Shown here piece after piece: positions 48,470-59,840 of a DNA stretch of 64,000 bases. The stretch is from Phoronis australis. Its lineage: Eukaryota; Phoronida; Phoronidae. The notes beneath the pieces are model-generated. The model was not told where the DNA came from and did no database searches. It saw nothing but the letters and a program-made list of their open reading frames with translations. The stretch spans positions 504,708 to 568,707 of the forward strand of contig NMRA01000084.1 in assembly GCA_002633005.1 (NCBI GenBank), given 5' to 3'. Both the position numbers and the translations under genes were made by a program. How positions within the stretch are numbered: position 1 is the first letter of the stretch; every line of letters begins with the position of its first letter.

Positions 48470-48818
48470 GTACCTGGCGAGAGTCATGCCTTATGAAAAG
48501 GAAACCCCGGTGCCTCTGTATGTAACACTACCACTTTGAAGAATAGGATGGAATCCTCAACCGATTATGTTACGTTCAAGTTTATTACTGTATCACAGAC
48601 GCGGAAAAACGCGCTGCAAGAGCCTTGAAATTAATTCGCAGATAATCTTTTCACGCAGTTTTAAAAATAAAATAGAAAGACCCTTGTCAGACTTCACTAA
48701 ATTTGGCTGAATTTCTTTCCAGAAATATCTGACAGCTTAATCAAACTTTTATCGTGATAAAATAGCATTTTGTGGAGCTTGAATCGGAGTTTGATTTGAA
48801 ATTATTGCACCTAATCGC

Positions 48819-48962
48819 ATGGGCGGCGCACCATAGGGGGGCTGGGGGGCTATAACCCCCACTTTTTTCAGTGCTACGCCACACGTAGTCTATAGGTAGT
48901 GCCCCACAAGGGGGCTTAGGGGTCTTTAGCGCCCCACTTTTTTCAGTGCTGCGCCGCCCATG
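48819..48962. repeat. GC-rich fold-back repeat, copy 2
   Basis: Ends CATGGGCGGCGCACC and GCGCCGCCCATG are inverted. Inside, a block CCCCACTTTTTTCAGTGCT occurs twice (near 48867 and 48932), so this copy carries an internal duplication that copy 1 (23161-23276, opposite orientation) does not. Confidence 0.8.
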
Positions 48963-49826
48963 AATCGTGCTTGTATTTGTAACAATATCTGTCGAGATTT
49001 TGTCGAGTTCGAAAACGGCTATTTATGGGTTGAAACTTTATCCAAGTTGGTTCGAAAAACTGCTAGCGAAAATAGCTTTCATGAAGGGAATATCACACCT
49101 ACAATGTAACTGTCAACAAAAACAGGGACTGGGATTTAATCTTTTTGATAGAAATTAATTTCGAAATTATTTTTAACATTTTCAAGATATGTGTCTGTTG
49201 GTGTACATTATGTCTTACGAATGCGAGAGTAGTAGTCCAAGTTCGCACTATCTGACCCCTAGATAGGAGCGACAAGCTGGAGTAAAAACTAGAAATTCTA
49301 GTTCAGAATCTAGCTTATTGTTTTGATGCTGAGGTCATTAAGTGCAAAATAGGATTACTCAGTCATGCAAGCGAACTCTGACAAATTGGAGCACGAATAA
49401 TAGACACTTACATTGAATTGGTGCTAAAATAGAAATGGAAATGTTAAACAAAATTCGAGATTGATTTGGAGTAATATCAAAGCCCGCGCCTAAGTTTTTG
49501 AGAATCCTATGTACGACCTATGTGAATCAATGTACTCTGGCTACATATTAGTTCATAGAAAGCAAACAAACAAGCAGAGCCCAATTGAAAGAGCTTCAGT
49601 GTATGTTACATGCCTTAAGGAGGCGCTGCTTGAAGAGGAGACGACACCAAGCCAAACCTCACTAGTTGACGATAAATGCAAAACACGAAAATGCAAACAT
49701 CAAGTGAATGAAAACACTTTTATCTCCTTAACCCAACCGACACCCAATCACCGTGACTCAATAAATTCCAATATGTAACACTAAACTCATTGCAGTAGGC
49801 CTACAACTGGTCACGTTGGTCACATA

Positions 49827-49944
49827 TCATTGGATACAACAATCTTTCTTTTCTTCCGGGTCCGTGGCACCATTATCACCAGCAACCTCGTCTTCGTTTT
49901 CATCTGATGGTGGTCCATCGTCATCAGTGGCGTCGAAATAAACC
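49827..49944 (-). CDS. Unrecognised minus-strand gene, last exon (acidic tail, CAAX-type end)
   Basis: Acceptor TTCATTTCAG|G; 38 codons, then TGA (49827-49829). The segment is very rich in Asp and Glu (VYFDATDDDGPPSDENEDEV...) and ends DCCIQ. Cys-Cys-Ile-Gln at the extreme C-terminus fits a CAAX prenylation box, with Gln in the last position favouring farnesylation. Joining to the exon at 51941-52080 is in phase if the donor at 51940 (GTACAT) is used; the stronger-looking GTACGT four bases earlier would put this exon in a basic, less protein-like frame. Membership of the same gene is therefore likely but not certain. Confidence 0.5.
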
Positions 49945-51479
49945 CTGAAATGAACATTTTGAACATTCTAAGAATCAGGCACGCAGGTGGTTTGGCCAGA
50001 AATAAGTCAGGGGGGAAGATCATTGTGGTCTTGACTCGAAATTGAACCAGTTGCTTTACAACTTTCATCAGTTAATTTTCGAGTCTAGTCTCTAGTAGCA
50101 GTAAAGCCCAAATTATTCCGCCCAAAAAATCGGGCGACAGTTTTCGCCGATACACCATAGTAAGGCGCAGGGCACGATTGAGATCAACAAGATTCTAACC
50201 TGACTCCAGAGCTGGAAAATCCATTAAGCTAAATACATGTAAGATACAGCTTGGAGTTTTGTGCAAATTAGGGACCCTTTTCAGTCCTAACAATGGAAAA
50301 GAATGTGTGTACATAATGCTGCGATCTAAATGGTCAGTTAAGTCATCACTCAAAATCCTGGCGATAGATCAATAAGCGGCGCAACTTCAGTGTAGCGAAA
50401 AGAACTGAAATCACTGGTAACAGAGACGTCAATACAAGACTTACCATAAGCAGTCATGCAGGTAGGCTGGTCAACTTTGTTGAATTAGCTAATTGGATAA
50501 TAAAACGCCATAAAGTTCAATGCTTGCATGATTGGCAATGTCCCCACTGCACCAAGATGACTTACGGGCGTTAAAATCACCATTTATTAAAATGGAAACA
50601 TCATAATTATGCCAAATATCAGAAAATTACTGTTTCCTTTCATCAGAGGCCTGAGATGATGACCTATTCATGTAGAAAATGTCATGGCTTGCAAGAATGG
50701 TATGTGATTAACTTTAAGTTTAACCTAGCAACTACATCATTTATAACTGATTTGATTTATAATGTTTCAAAACTAAGGGTATTGTTTATATAAACAAGAA
50801 GATCTTGACCTTCATTTGTGTGAAACGCAATAGAGTATTGAGGGATCACACAATCAGGTTTGATTTGCTTAGACAACAAGTAGTCAGTCCCACAGAGGGC
50901 AAAAATTTTGTAATTATCATTATGAAATAAAATCGTGCAGTTATGAGACCATGGTTTGTGAATAAGATATTAAACACCCCACTGGGTGTCAGAGACCAGA
51001 ATTTGATTTAACAACACAACACAGACTATCAAATCTTGGCAATGCGAAACAGAGGTCAAAGTAGAAATTTATTGGGTACAAACATGAACCTCGTAAGTTG
51101 CTATGAAAGTAATCATCCAATACCAGCTCTTTCGCAACCAGTTCATCTATACATATATCGCAAAACGATTAAAGGCTGTACGTGTAAAAGCATGCATTTA
51201 CAGGTAACAAAATTCGACAGCTTACCTGAGATAAATTTGAAACCACTCCTGTTTAGTCAGGAACCTGTCGCAAGTGTTCACATGTGGTTCTTTGACGTGT
51301 TTCAAGACCGGTGCCAGGAGTGTTTGAACAGAGAGAACACGACAAGCTACAAAATAAAACCTTAAAAACAAATCATCAAAGTTTTAAAATAAAAAATGAC
51401 TACAATATAAAGTAACCATCTTCAATATCTTACAAAGCCAGCACATATGCAGTCATCATGCCACGACTTCTCCGAACGT

Positions 51480-51740
51480 GACACTTTCCATTTTACTTTT
51501 CTGTAAACTCAAGATACGTGTTGATCGTATTCTGTGCTCTGGTATATTATGATTTACGCAAACGAGTGCCACTACTTGGAGCTCGATGATCGACCCACAG
51601 ATTTTAGCAATGAGCTAATTCGAGCTACAAACTCAAGTTAAAACATGCGGTTTCTAGTGAAACCCCGACATTACGATTTCAGACTCAAACTCACAGCTCG
51701 ATTATCTAAGAGTTCGCATAAAATTTGAACAAAAACGCAA
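51480..51740. repeat. Diverged relative of the 24031-24413 element
   Basis: Shares ACTCAAGATACGTGTTGATC, then TCTGTGCTC and TTTACG in the same order and spacing as the left half of 24031-24413, and a TAAGAGTTCGCA-like block matching its right half. The ends are not preserved. It lies in an intron of the minus-strand gene. Confidence 0.55.
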
Positions 51741-51940
51741 AACATACGAATTCTATCCGGTGTGGAAAGATGGGAGCGTTTTGGGTCCTGCTCATAATGA
51801 CGCCAGTTCATGTGTTTTGATGACAAATGTACAAATTTACTGCCATGGTTATTTTCAGCAAAAGCGTTAGTCCACTGCAATGTTTTGGTCTAGATGATGT
51901 AATTTTCTTCGAAAAGCAAACTTCAACGATCCTAATGTAC

Positions 51941-52080
51941 GTACATTGATGCCTATTGAACCAGGGCAACGCCTCAACCACGGTCTGCTTCAGCGAGTCG
52001 GTCACATACTGTTTCATCGCAGTCCTTCCTTCCAAGACGGGACTCGGGTAAATGGTCCGTTGTCTAAGGTCGATGCATGG
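51941..52080 (-). CDS. Unrecognised minus-strand gene, penultimate exon
   Basis: Acceptor GTTTGTTACAG|CC at 52081-52082, in phase with the preceding exon (54929-55035, phase 0). It encodes 46 residues starting PCIDLRQRTIYPSPVLEGRT, with a TDSLKQTVVEALPWF segment that looks helical. Two overlapping donors are possible (GTACGT or GTACAT). The frame on the other side of the acceptor (52232-52090) is also open for about 70 codons in a different phase, so the acceptor choice is open to question. Confidence 0.5.
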
Positions 52081-54928
52081 CTGTAACAAACGATGTGTGC
52101 ATGTGACTGTATTGAGGTAATGTCTTCTGGACCTTTACGCATGTGTGCATTTGTGACCTGCAATTCACCTTCTTTTCGGATATCAATCGACGTCAGATAC
52201 ACATAGCATTCTGGGTAGAGGTCATTCCGCACAGCGCCACCAGCGGACGATCAGATTAGATCACTTCATTTTAGTTGTTCACGTATCTAAGTAGGTAGGA
52301 ACTCCATGCATCATAGATACGTGTAACACAAAGCATCCATCCAAATTCAACTGTCAGCTTACCGAGCAGACAATTGCCTGAGGTACTCTTTCTGTAATCT
52401 GGATTCAAGAACTCGTTACCAAAATCTTAGCTTTCAGTAAACAGGTCTGCGTTCCTGTAGACCCAAGGCACTCGAACTGGAGAAAAGCTGGTAAGATAGC
52501 TTGCTTTCCTTGTAATGTATGACGTCATCACACGAATTTTGTTTTTTGCGATTAAGTTTCTTGGGTCTACGGAGTGCATCACGAGTCAATCGGATGAACA
52601 AGAGCTACATCCGTTGGGTGAAAGTTTCCCTCGCAAATTAAATGTACCGAACTTGTCTGTCGCGCTCATCCAAAATTTCAATGACACGCTATGATTGGTT
52701 AACTCAGCCCAAGAGGCATATTAAGTTGTCACAATGTCGACTGGTTTTGTCTAGAATAAGACGCATTGCATTGAGAATCTAATACAACTACATAGACCAT
52801 CTGTTCAAAAATCAATTTTAGCGATATATGGGCCTGGCATATTGCAGATCCCAACTGCGGATTTATGTGTTAAGTTAAATTGAATTGCAGTTAGTCGTTC
52901 AGATCAATCACTAATGAACGTAAAACGCACTGTGGTAGCAGATGAAATAACGCCGTATTTTTTAATGCCACACCATTCAAAATCTAATTAAAAAAGGGAA
53001 GACATTTGAGTAACCCGACCCATAGGTCCTTAAAGTTGACCCATAGATTTGAGGACATCTTGGTCAACTAACATAGCCACGTTTTTCTAAAATGATCCCT
53101 GAATTGCTATGTTCTTGATAAAAGTAGACTCTGAGATTTCTTTAGAACTACATGTACCCTCCGAAGTAGAGTTGAGCAGAGACTATACACGTCATTACAG
53201 GATCTCTTTCCACTTTTGATGATAAGCTTGACTACACAAAGATCTAAACTTTGCATCCATAATTTACGATCATCTGATTTTTATATGATTGATAACATGT
53301 TTACGTTTAAATGTCAAGCAACACAACTCTGCTGCCTGAAATGCTAGGTGGAAGATGAAATATCAGAACACCATGTGGGTCAGTGATTCACTTACCAAAG
53401 CATCAGAAAAGAATGCTGTGGAGATAAGCCAGTTTCAATTAGTGAAAACTGGCATGGATAACAAAAACACTTGCAAAAGTCCTGAAACAGGCTTGCAAAC
53501 TTGCTGAGAATGGGAAGCGAAGTTAAAGAACAGTGTATGTTGCAATGGCCATGTAGACGGCCTAAGTAACGTGTCAGCATTTTCGTTTTCGTACTTTCAT
53601 ACTGCCGTATTATTATTTAACTGAGTAGGATGGATTATATTGAGAAATGTCATGTTAAGTAGAATTTGGTGTTTCCTTTCCACACGGGAATAGCTCTCCC
53701 CGGAAGTGTCTTGAGAGTGTTTTGAGTGCAGAACGTACATGAACCCGAGTTGATAGGTAGTAATAAATACCTAGAACTTCGAAAAACATTGTGACTATAA
53801 CTATACAGTTGTCTTAGAACTGCATTTCTTTCAGTTTCTACGGCTAAAAAAAGTCGGTAACCCAATATTCTTTGCCGTGATAGGGTTCCATTTCCGTTGC
53901 CAACAAGAATGTCGAAACCATGAATGCCTCAAGCAAACGCTTCAGACGTTTTGGGGTTGGGCAATCCCAGAATTGAGAATTTGTTAATGACGCGAGTAAA
54001 GATGGCGCAAAACGTGAGTTGACAACGGGAATGGAACCGTGTCCCGTTAAGGAATCTTGTGAGGTAGACTCTATGAGAATAAAGTAACGCTTAGTTCTGT
54101 TTTTTTTTGGCGAGATAAACAGGGCAAAATGTAGTTTGTAAGCTACGAATAACTTGTTGCACTCCGATTAATCGAATATAGACAGAATATAGAATATAAC
54201 AAACAGGCTGCAGGTATTCCTCACGGCCGTTTTTAAATGCCACAATCACGGATGCTCATGAAAGCAAAATCTGAAAGCTGATCTCTCTGCATCTATACTC
54301 TACGTAACCCAGCATAAAAAGTCGCCCGAGACCTCAATTGGCTTACATGTAGGCTCATCTCCCATACTTTCATAACGCCATAAACAAACTAGTTTTCCAT
54401 TGAAATCGTGCATTTTGTCCAAAGTATGAATATGACAATTTAAAATGTTGCAATATGTTCCCTTGGTTATTTGCTCATTGCTTTTGTTTTGTTTTGGTTA
54501 GATAAACAACGCAATTTGTGCATTCTGGTGGGAGAACTTGAATGGTGGCCGACGGTCACGCTGAACTATTATGCTGGTAACGAATCTGGCAATGAATGCT
54601 GAGTGGCTTTTGTGCCGTGTTGTTTACCGGCATTGCTCTCAGACTGGTTATATTGTATCATAGTTGCACTTGCAAGCCAGATTCGATTCGTGAAAGTCAC
54701 GCACCAACATTCCAGCATACATGTACTGTAGATCCTTACCACCTGACCGTCGGCATCGATTGTGTGGTGGGCCTCTGATGAAGGCTATTTGACAGAAAAA
54801 GTGAACAACATGTTAGGCAAGTCTCGAATCAAAGAAGTAAATGCATTGTAGATTCATCGACTGTGCGTTTTCTTTGCAAACGGATACAGTTGTCCAGTCA
54901 ACGAGTGAAAAGGCTGCAAAGAACTAAC

Positions 54929-55035
54929 CTGTTCCTCTTGATTAGGCGCTCTGACGTAAGCAATTCTTAAAGATGATATGAATACTTTGTCACTTGGTTT
55001 ACCATCGACGAATGAAGTCGAGTGCATGTCGATTT
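54929..55035 (-). CDS. Unrecognised minus-strand gene, internal exon
   Basis: Acceptor TTGGTTCCAG|AA and donor CAG|GTTAGT. It encodes 35 residues plus a shared codon: EIDMHSTSFVDGKPSDKVFI and on to RIAYVRAPNQEEQ. It joins in phase to the exon at 55449-55506 (G|AA gives Glu). Confidence 0.7.
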
Positions 55036-55448
55036 CTGGAACCAACGAAACAAAAACGAGACGTACTGTATGTTCTAAAGTATTTTAAATCACGTGGAAC
55101 AGCTCATTCCGAGACAAAACTGTCCATATGATAATACAAGGCGTTTGGTATAAATATCATCTCTGATAAGTGTTTTTTGCGAAAACACCATGATAGCAAG
55201 CAGAATTTCAGTATGGTGACGTTTTTAAATAGCTTCCTCTAAATGAACAATTGTTGTCCTTGCCTTATGAGTGTTTCTATTTCCAGCATTTTAATTAAGC
55301 AAACCAACTTATTATTCGAACAACTTCTTCATTCTCTCGGAAAGCACGTGAGATGTTGATGGATCACAATGAAATGGTGTGTGTTTGGACCTACGATGGT
55401 TAAAATAATTTCAGTGCCACGTGTTTTCACGTAATGGTGCGTACTTAC

Positions 55449-55506
55449 CCATGGCAATTTTCTTAATCTTTCTTTGAATTGTTTGAATATTCGTAACTCG
55501 TACGTC
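55449..55506 (-). CDS. Unrecognised minus-strand gene, internal exon
   Basis: Acceptor TGTATTCACAG|GA and strong donor ATGG|GTAAGT. A short basic exon of 19 codons (DVRVTNIQTIQRKIKKIAM plus one base). In phase with both neighbours. Confidence 0.7.
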
Positions 55507-55923
55507 CTGTGAATACACAATTTTTGTTTATTTCTACAACTTGTATTAAATAAAGAGATCTAGACGGAATCAGTGGATTTGTACAATCAAATATCAACCA
55601 CTTTGTCGCCGACAAAGTCGTTGTACGGTACACAGAATTGAAAATGAGGCAATGGATTGTTCTTTTTTCAAGACACATCACCCCCACTCAACAATGCCGA
55701 GCAATGCTTTCCACGAGGATCTTAACAAATACCCGTGACATTCCCTCACTCACATGCACTCAAGTTACGATCGAGCAAACAGGGGCACATGTGACTGAGA
55801 ATGCACTATATGTATTTGAACTCGTGATGTCCTAACCAATGCGCTATATACATCTACATCATTGTCACATTAAATTCCTTTTTCTGACAATTTGGACCAG
55901 TAATAGGCCTACCAACAACCCAC

Positions 55924-56051
55924 CCGTCGATCCTTGAGCCATGCTTGTCCCTTCGCCATTAGACTAGCGTAGTTTCCATATGTCGCCACTGCCACCTTGC
56001 CCAAACCTACTCGTTCACTTCCGGTTTTGTCTGGAACAAGGTCTTCGAAAC
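55924..56051 (-). CDS. Unrecognised minus-strand gene, internal exon
   Basis: Acceptor ATATTTTTAG|GT and donor ACGG|GTGGGT; 42 codons (FEDLVPDKTGSERVGLGKVA and on to KGQAWLKDRR), in phase on both sides. The Kolobok-like element at 56075-57751 is inserted in the intron just before this exon, its TTAA lying only 17 bases from the acceptor AG. The branch point for this exon must therefore lie within transposon sequence or in the remaining short AT-rich stretch. Confidence 0.75.
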
Positions 56052-56074
56052 CTAAAAATATAACTGTGATTTAA

Positions 56075-57751
56075 AGGAGCATGCCACCCGAAAAACAACC
56101 TAGTTTGTACCAATTTAGATCGAGTGGTTCTACTCCATAACGACACGTACGGTTGCGTTACCTGACGGCAGACGGAGGTGTTGAAATTATCCAATGACGT
56201 CATCGGTTTCACACGCAGTCTGTTCAGCAGTTCACAACACGGGTTACTGGTGTCAGCTTGTCGCTTGAAGTCATCGTTTAATTAACACCAATAAATCATC
56301 AAACTTCGAGGTAAAACCCTTAAACATACACCGAATTCTTATAAAAACGTGTTGTCTTACGGATTTATTGGTATTTGGACACACCGTAGCCTACAACGGT
56401 TCTGCAGGCCAATAAGGTCCGTAGCAGGAGTTTGGGGTCTGTTCGGAGATAATTTTGAAGTATTTTCCGTAAGATACAGACAGAAGAACCTATTTGAGAT
56501 CTGTGTTGTTTAGACTTGTGATTTTTTGAGTTCTAAACACACTGAAAACGCTTGTTAGCCTGGCCAGTGGCTCGGAGCCCGATCAGGCCCGTCGAGGCCG
56601 GCCGGATTGACTCGTTATCCCCGCCAGTGGCTCGGAAACTGATCAGACATCAGGAACATAAACCAGCCAAAGTTCAGTGGAAACTAAACTTTCAGTCAAG
56701 AAAATACTATACTAGTGACCCAAAGTAATGTGCACCTGATTATGTCGGTGAATTAGCCACGAAACTGCAAATCTACTTACTCGTCGGGGGCCGCGAATTC
56801 AGGTTCCGCTTTGGCCACAGCACCGTCAGGGCAGAAGTTGTACATTGCCAATCATTATTTGAGTAACGTAAATGTAAATAAAGATTCCCCTAACACCTGG
56901 TCGTGTGATGGAAATCAAGTTGTTTCACAACAGCTTCTGCCAGCAAACACTAAATTAGCATGAGCTCACACGGCCTAGGTGTCCTGTCATTAGTTTTATA
57001 GTACCTAAAGCCGGCCGGGTAATGCAGTGATTTATTCATTGCTGGCTTCTCAAATTATTTGCACACACAAACACTCCAAAGGCATTACAAATTGCAACTA
57101 ATAAGACAAACTTTGTTTCAGTTTTATATAAGTATTGTTTAGGGTGAGAATAATTCATTTTGAAACAGAACGCTCAGTAATAAACGCTAACGATGGCAAC
57201 TCGCAATCCGCCCGACTTAGGACGAACTAGAGCTCATCAGTCCCGACTTCGCAGGTGGATCGTTAACTTTTACAGGCTATCAATTCGAACAGGAATACAG
57301 TGATGAAGAAATACTAGAGAGGCGCTGTGAACAAGCTCAGACAACGTATGGAGTTATTTGGTAAGCCGGCATTCGTCAGGCACTGTCGAGACGTCTGCAG
57401 GCCAAAGATACGGAGATGTTTCACGGCCTCATACTTGCTATTTACAGCGTACATTTCATTCTTCACTACCATGAGCCACTTCCTAAGCATTTCGGACTCT
57501 CGAGGAAGTAAAAAACGATATACCCGCTTTCCTCGCAGCTGCTTAGTTCGGACAAGCGGGAACGATGCACCGCAGCATAGCGGCATTCACTCTGCTTATA
57601 AACCACTGACGTCGCTAGCTTCGTTTCTCACCTTCCTCACAGGTTAACGCGACACCTCTTGGAAAGGTATGGTCGACCGTATGCGAGGCGATGTGGATAT
57701 AGACTGATTAAGACGGCGAAAAAGACTAATTAAATCGGGTGGCATTCTCCT
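56075..57751. mobile_element. Kolobok-like DNA transposon, copy 2 (non-autonomous)
   Basis: Ends AGGAGCATGCCACCCG and, read inwards from the right, AGGAGAATGCCACCCG; TTAA on both sides (56071-56074 and 57752-57755). Collinear with copy 1 over most of its length, with many small indels and without the nested hAT MITE. Its THAP remnant is on the minus strand at 57314-57586. Inserted in an intron of the minus-strand gene. Confidence 0.85.
57314..57586 (-). pseudogene. Decayed THAP domain inside Kolobok copy 2
   Basis: Contains LPRESEMLRKWLMVVKNEMY, matching the middle of the THAP domain in copy 1. In another frame, 57546-57572 encodes RCIVPACPN, the C-x4-C start of a THAP zinc finger, directly followed by a stop. 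The C-terminal Cys/His part kept in copy 1 has decayed here. Confidence 0.7.
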
Positions 57752-58010
57752 TTAACCATTGTAGGCAACACCATTGGCAATAGCCTGCGTGTCCTTTTGT
57801 AGTTGTTTGGGGAAGGGTAAAATTTAATCGGCCATATTGGCTGTTATGATTGACGCCTAAGTTTAAAAAATGAGACTCGTGATTCTGATTGGACGTACGA
57901 ACTACGGTAAAAGGTGTTTGGTGAGAGAGCGGCCATCGTGGTTTCGAACGCTGCTCCATCCGTGTTTATGACGAGACACTGGAAACGTCCATGCACGCGC
58001 GTTGCATTAC

Positions 58011-58178
58011 CTATTGTTTCGTTCCTGGGCTCGCCGTGTTCATAGAACACACGCACAGTTGTCAGGTACAGGATGTCATTTCCAAGTTGAAACCAGGCGT
58101 TCTGGTCTGGGTCAATGCCCTGATCAGTCCAGTAACCACGGTATTTGATGTCGCGCGTCTCTATGGTGATTATTTTTC
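58011..58178 (-). CDS. Unrecognised minus-strand gene, internal exon
   Basis: Acceptor CTCATTTAACAG|GA and donor ATAG|GTAATG. 55 codons between two split codons, both Gly: KIITIETRDIKYRGYWTDQG and on to VRVFYEHGEPRNETI. The Trp/Tyr/Phe-rich, beta-like composition suggests a globular, possibly extracellular or ligand-binding fold, but no family is recognised. In phase with 58404-58576 and 55924-56051. Confidence 0.75.
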
Positions 58179-58403
58179 CTGTTAAATGAGAAACTCGTAT
58201 AATGAATATCATTTTTAGCGAGGCATTAACATTATATTTGTTGTCATTTGACATTTAGATTCATCCTAGATGCTAACAAGTACACGAAGGTGTGGTATTG
58301 ATGTTAAATGTACCCAGGTGCTAACTATACGCAAAAGAACGACAACTTCCAACAGACTTTATATCAATTTTTATGAAAACCGGAACAGTTAATGAATGAT
58401 CAC

Positions 58404-58576
58404 CTTCTATAGGATTGCTCTGTAGCTCAGTGTTAATATCTTGGAGCATGATGACATGAGTTGCAAAGTTGGGGTATTTCTGTTTGCTTGACAACGGATC
58501 TGCTTTTGGCAAGAAGTTGACATAGCCAAGACGTTGCGGAGGAGCGTCTGGATCTTCTTTGACTCGCACCCAGAGC
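58404..58576 (-). CDS. Unrecognised minus-strand gene, first exon seen
   Basis: Acceptor TTTTATTTAAG|G and donor GAAG|GTGATC. 57 codons (LWVRVKEDPDAPPQRLGYVN and on to DINTELQSNPIE). It starts in mid-codon, so at least one more exon must lie to the right. Across the seven exons the visible product is about 297 residues: a mixed globular body, a short basic exon, and an acidic C-terminus ending in a CAAX-like box. No signal or catalytic motif is recognised. The mutual phase agreement of five consecutive exons is the main evidence that this is a real gene. Confidence 0.7.
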
Positions 58577-58599
58577 CTTAAATAAAACGTGACTTCCCA

Positions 58600-58975
58600 T
58601 TAGTCGAAAGCTCATTTGTTCGAAGAATCCCTGTTTCTCCGGCGGCCATCCGGTCCGAGAACCAATCCATCCGAAAATCAACCATTCGTCAAATCACCCG
58701 TCTTACCCGGACAGCCCATTTGCATTGGGCCGAAGGCACATTTGGGTGAACATTTTAGCAATACAAACTTCTGATATTCAAATATGAAATTTTCGGACAA
58801 ACGGACCTTAGGATTATCCTTCGGGCAAATGGGTTTTTGGACTATTGTGTTATCGCACTTTTGAACCGTCGAATAAGTGAGTTTTATCGAACAAATGGCC
58901 CCTCGGAATGGGCCGAGCATTTAGGACAAATGGGATGTCTCACCAATGGCACATTTTCTAACTAATGAACATTCA
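58600..58975. repeat. Cluster of degenerate ACAAATGG / CATTTG motifs
   Basis: Variants of GGACAAATGG, GGGCAAATGG, GAACAAATGG and their complements recur about ten times, with GGGCC-type blocks between them. It looks like an old palindromic repeat array or MITE cluster. It sits immediately upstream of the exon at 58404-58576. Confidence 0.6.
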
Positions 58976-59052
58976 GACAAATGTAAACAACCAGTACATT
59001 ACAATTTGCTTGTAGCACAACAAAGTACTTCTTAAACTGCATTACAATTCGT

Positions 59053-59358
59053 TTATACAGAGCAGCGTAATTGATCGACAGGTCCACCATGCTTGTAGTC
59101 TAGAACGTTGCTGTGCAATGGTAGTACAATATAATCCAGCACTGTTCTGCACTTAATAGTGTAAAGTGGTGCCATGTAATTAATACTAATTACGGTGAAC
59201 ATCACTTCACGGGCATGATAGAGCAACGCACCGACAACGTATTGGCGGAAGAAGTACATGTGGGCAGGATGAGGGATGTCCAGCCCTCGCACGTGGTCAC
59301 GTGATATACGTGACGGCAAGCAGTACTGGCAAACAGCCAGCCATGGCATGTCGTGCAA
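59053..59358 (-). other. Open frame, possible upstream exon
   Basis: About 100 codons with protein-like composition (for example RGLDIPHPAHMYFFRQYVVG). Could be an upstream exon of the minus-strand gene. No donor that would leave the two bases needed to join 58404-58576 in this frame was found, so the link is unproven. Confidence 0.25.
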
Positions 59359-59524
59359 AATGATTGCATACTCAATCGACAGAATAAATATTTTCGCGGC
59401 CAGAATAAATTGCTACTACATGTATTTTCATGACATATCGAAAACTGAGATTAAAGTACAGTCATGTAAAATAGGGTGATGGTTAAGAACATGTACAACT
59501 TGAGTGTGGACAAGAATTAAGCCA

Positions 59525-59840
59525 ACCAGGGGCCGGTATCTAAAACTTTACTCAAAATCAAACTCGAGATTATGTTTAAGGTGTTCCATTCTACTTTGGT
59601 ATGGACTTAAGATAAGTGCCTATTTTTCTGTGCTCGGGTGTATTGTAGTTTACGTGGATGAACGTGCTTATCAGACGGGTAACCAAGCGTGACTTTGGAC
59701 TCCACAGTGGCTTGTGTAGTCCATTTAATACTCAGTCACTTAATAATAGAAAAATAGTTTAGTTATAGTAAGAAGAGCGGCAAATATATTTTCGAGTTCG
59801 ATATCGGGTAAAATCATTGCACCACGGGCTTAGGTTTCCC
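59525..59840. repeat. Diverged relative of the 24031-24413 element
   Basis: Starts GGGGCCGGTATCTAAAACTT, followed by CAAACTCGAGATTATG, CTTAAGATAAGTGCC and TTTACGTGG in the order seen in 24031-24413; the right end retains TTTTCGAGTTCGAT. Terminal repeats are degraded. Confidence 0.7.

Larger units (their letters stand above)
47677..49826. other. Intergenic stretch
   Basis: Between Kolobok copy 1 and the last exon of the minus-strand gene. Holds a weak first-exon candidate (48374-48469) and a GC-rich fold-back repeat (48819-48962). The left part should contain the 3' untranslated end of the minus-strand gene. Confidence 0.55.

Noticed and set aside
53420-53565. Possible minus-strand exon (AVYMAIATYTVL then stop) in phase with the exon at 54929-55035
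   Set aside because: Very short, weak acceptor, and the exon at 51941-52080 is an equally in-phase and longer continuation. Kept only as an alternative 3' end.
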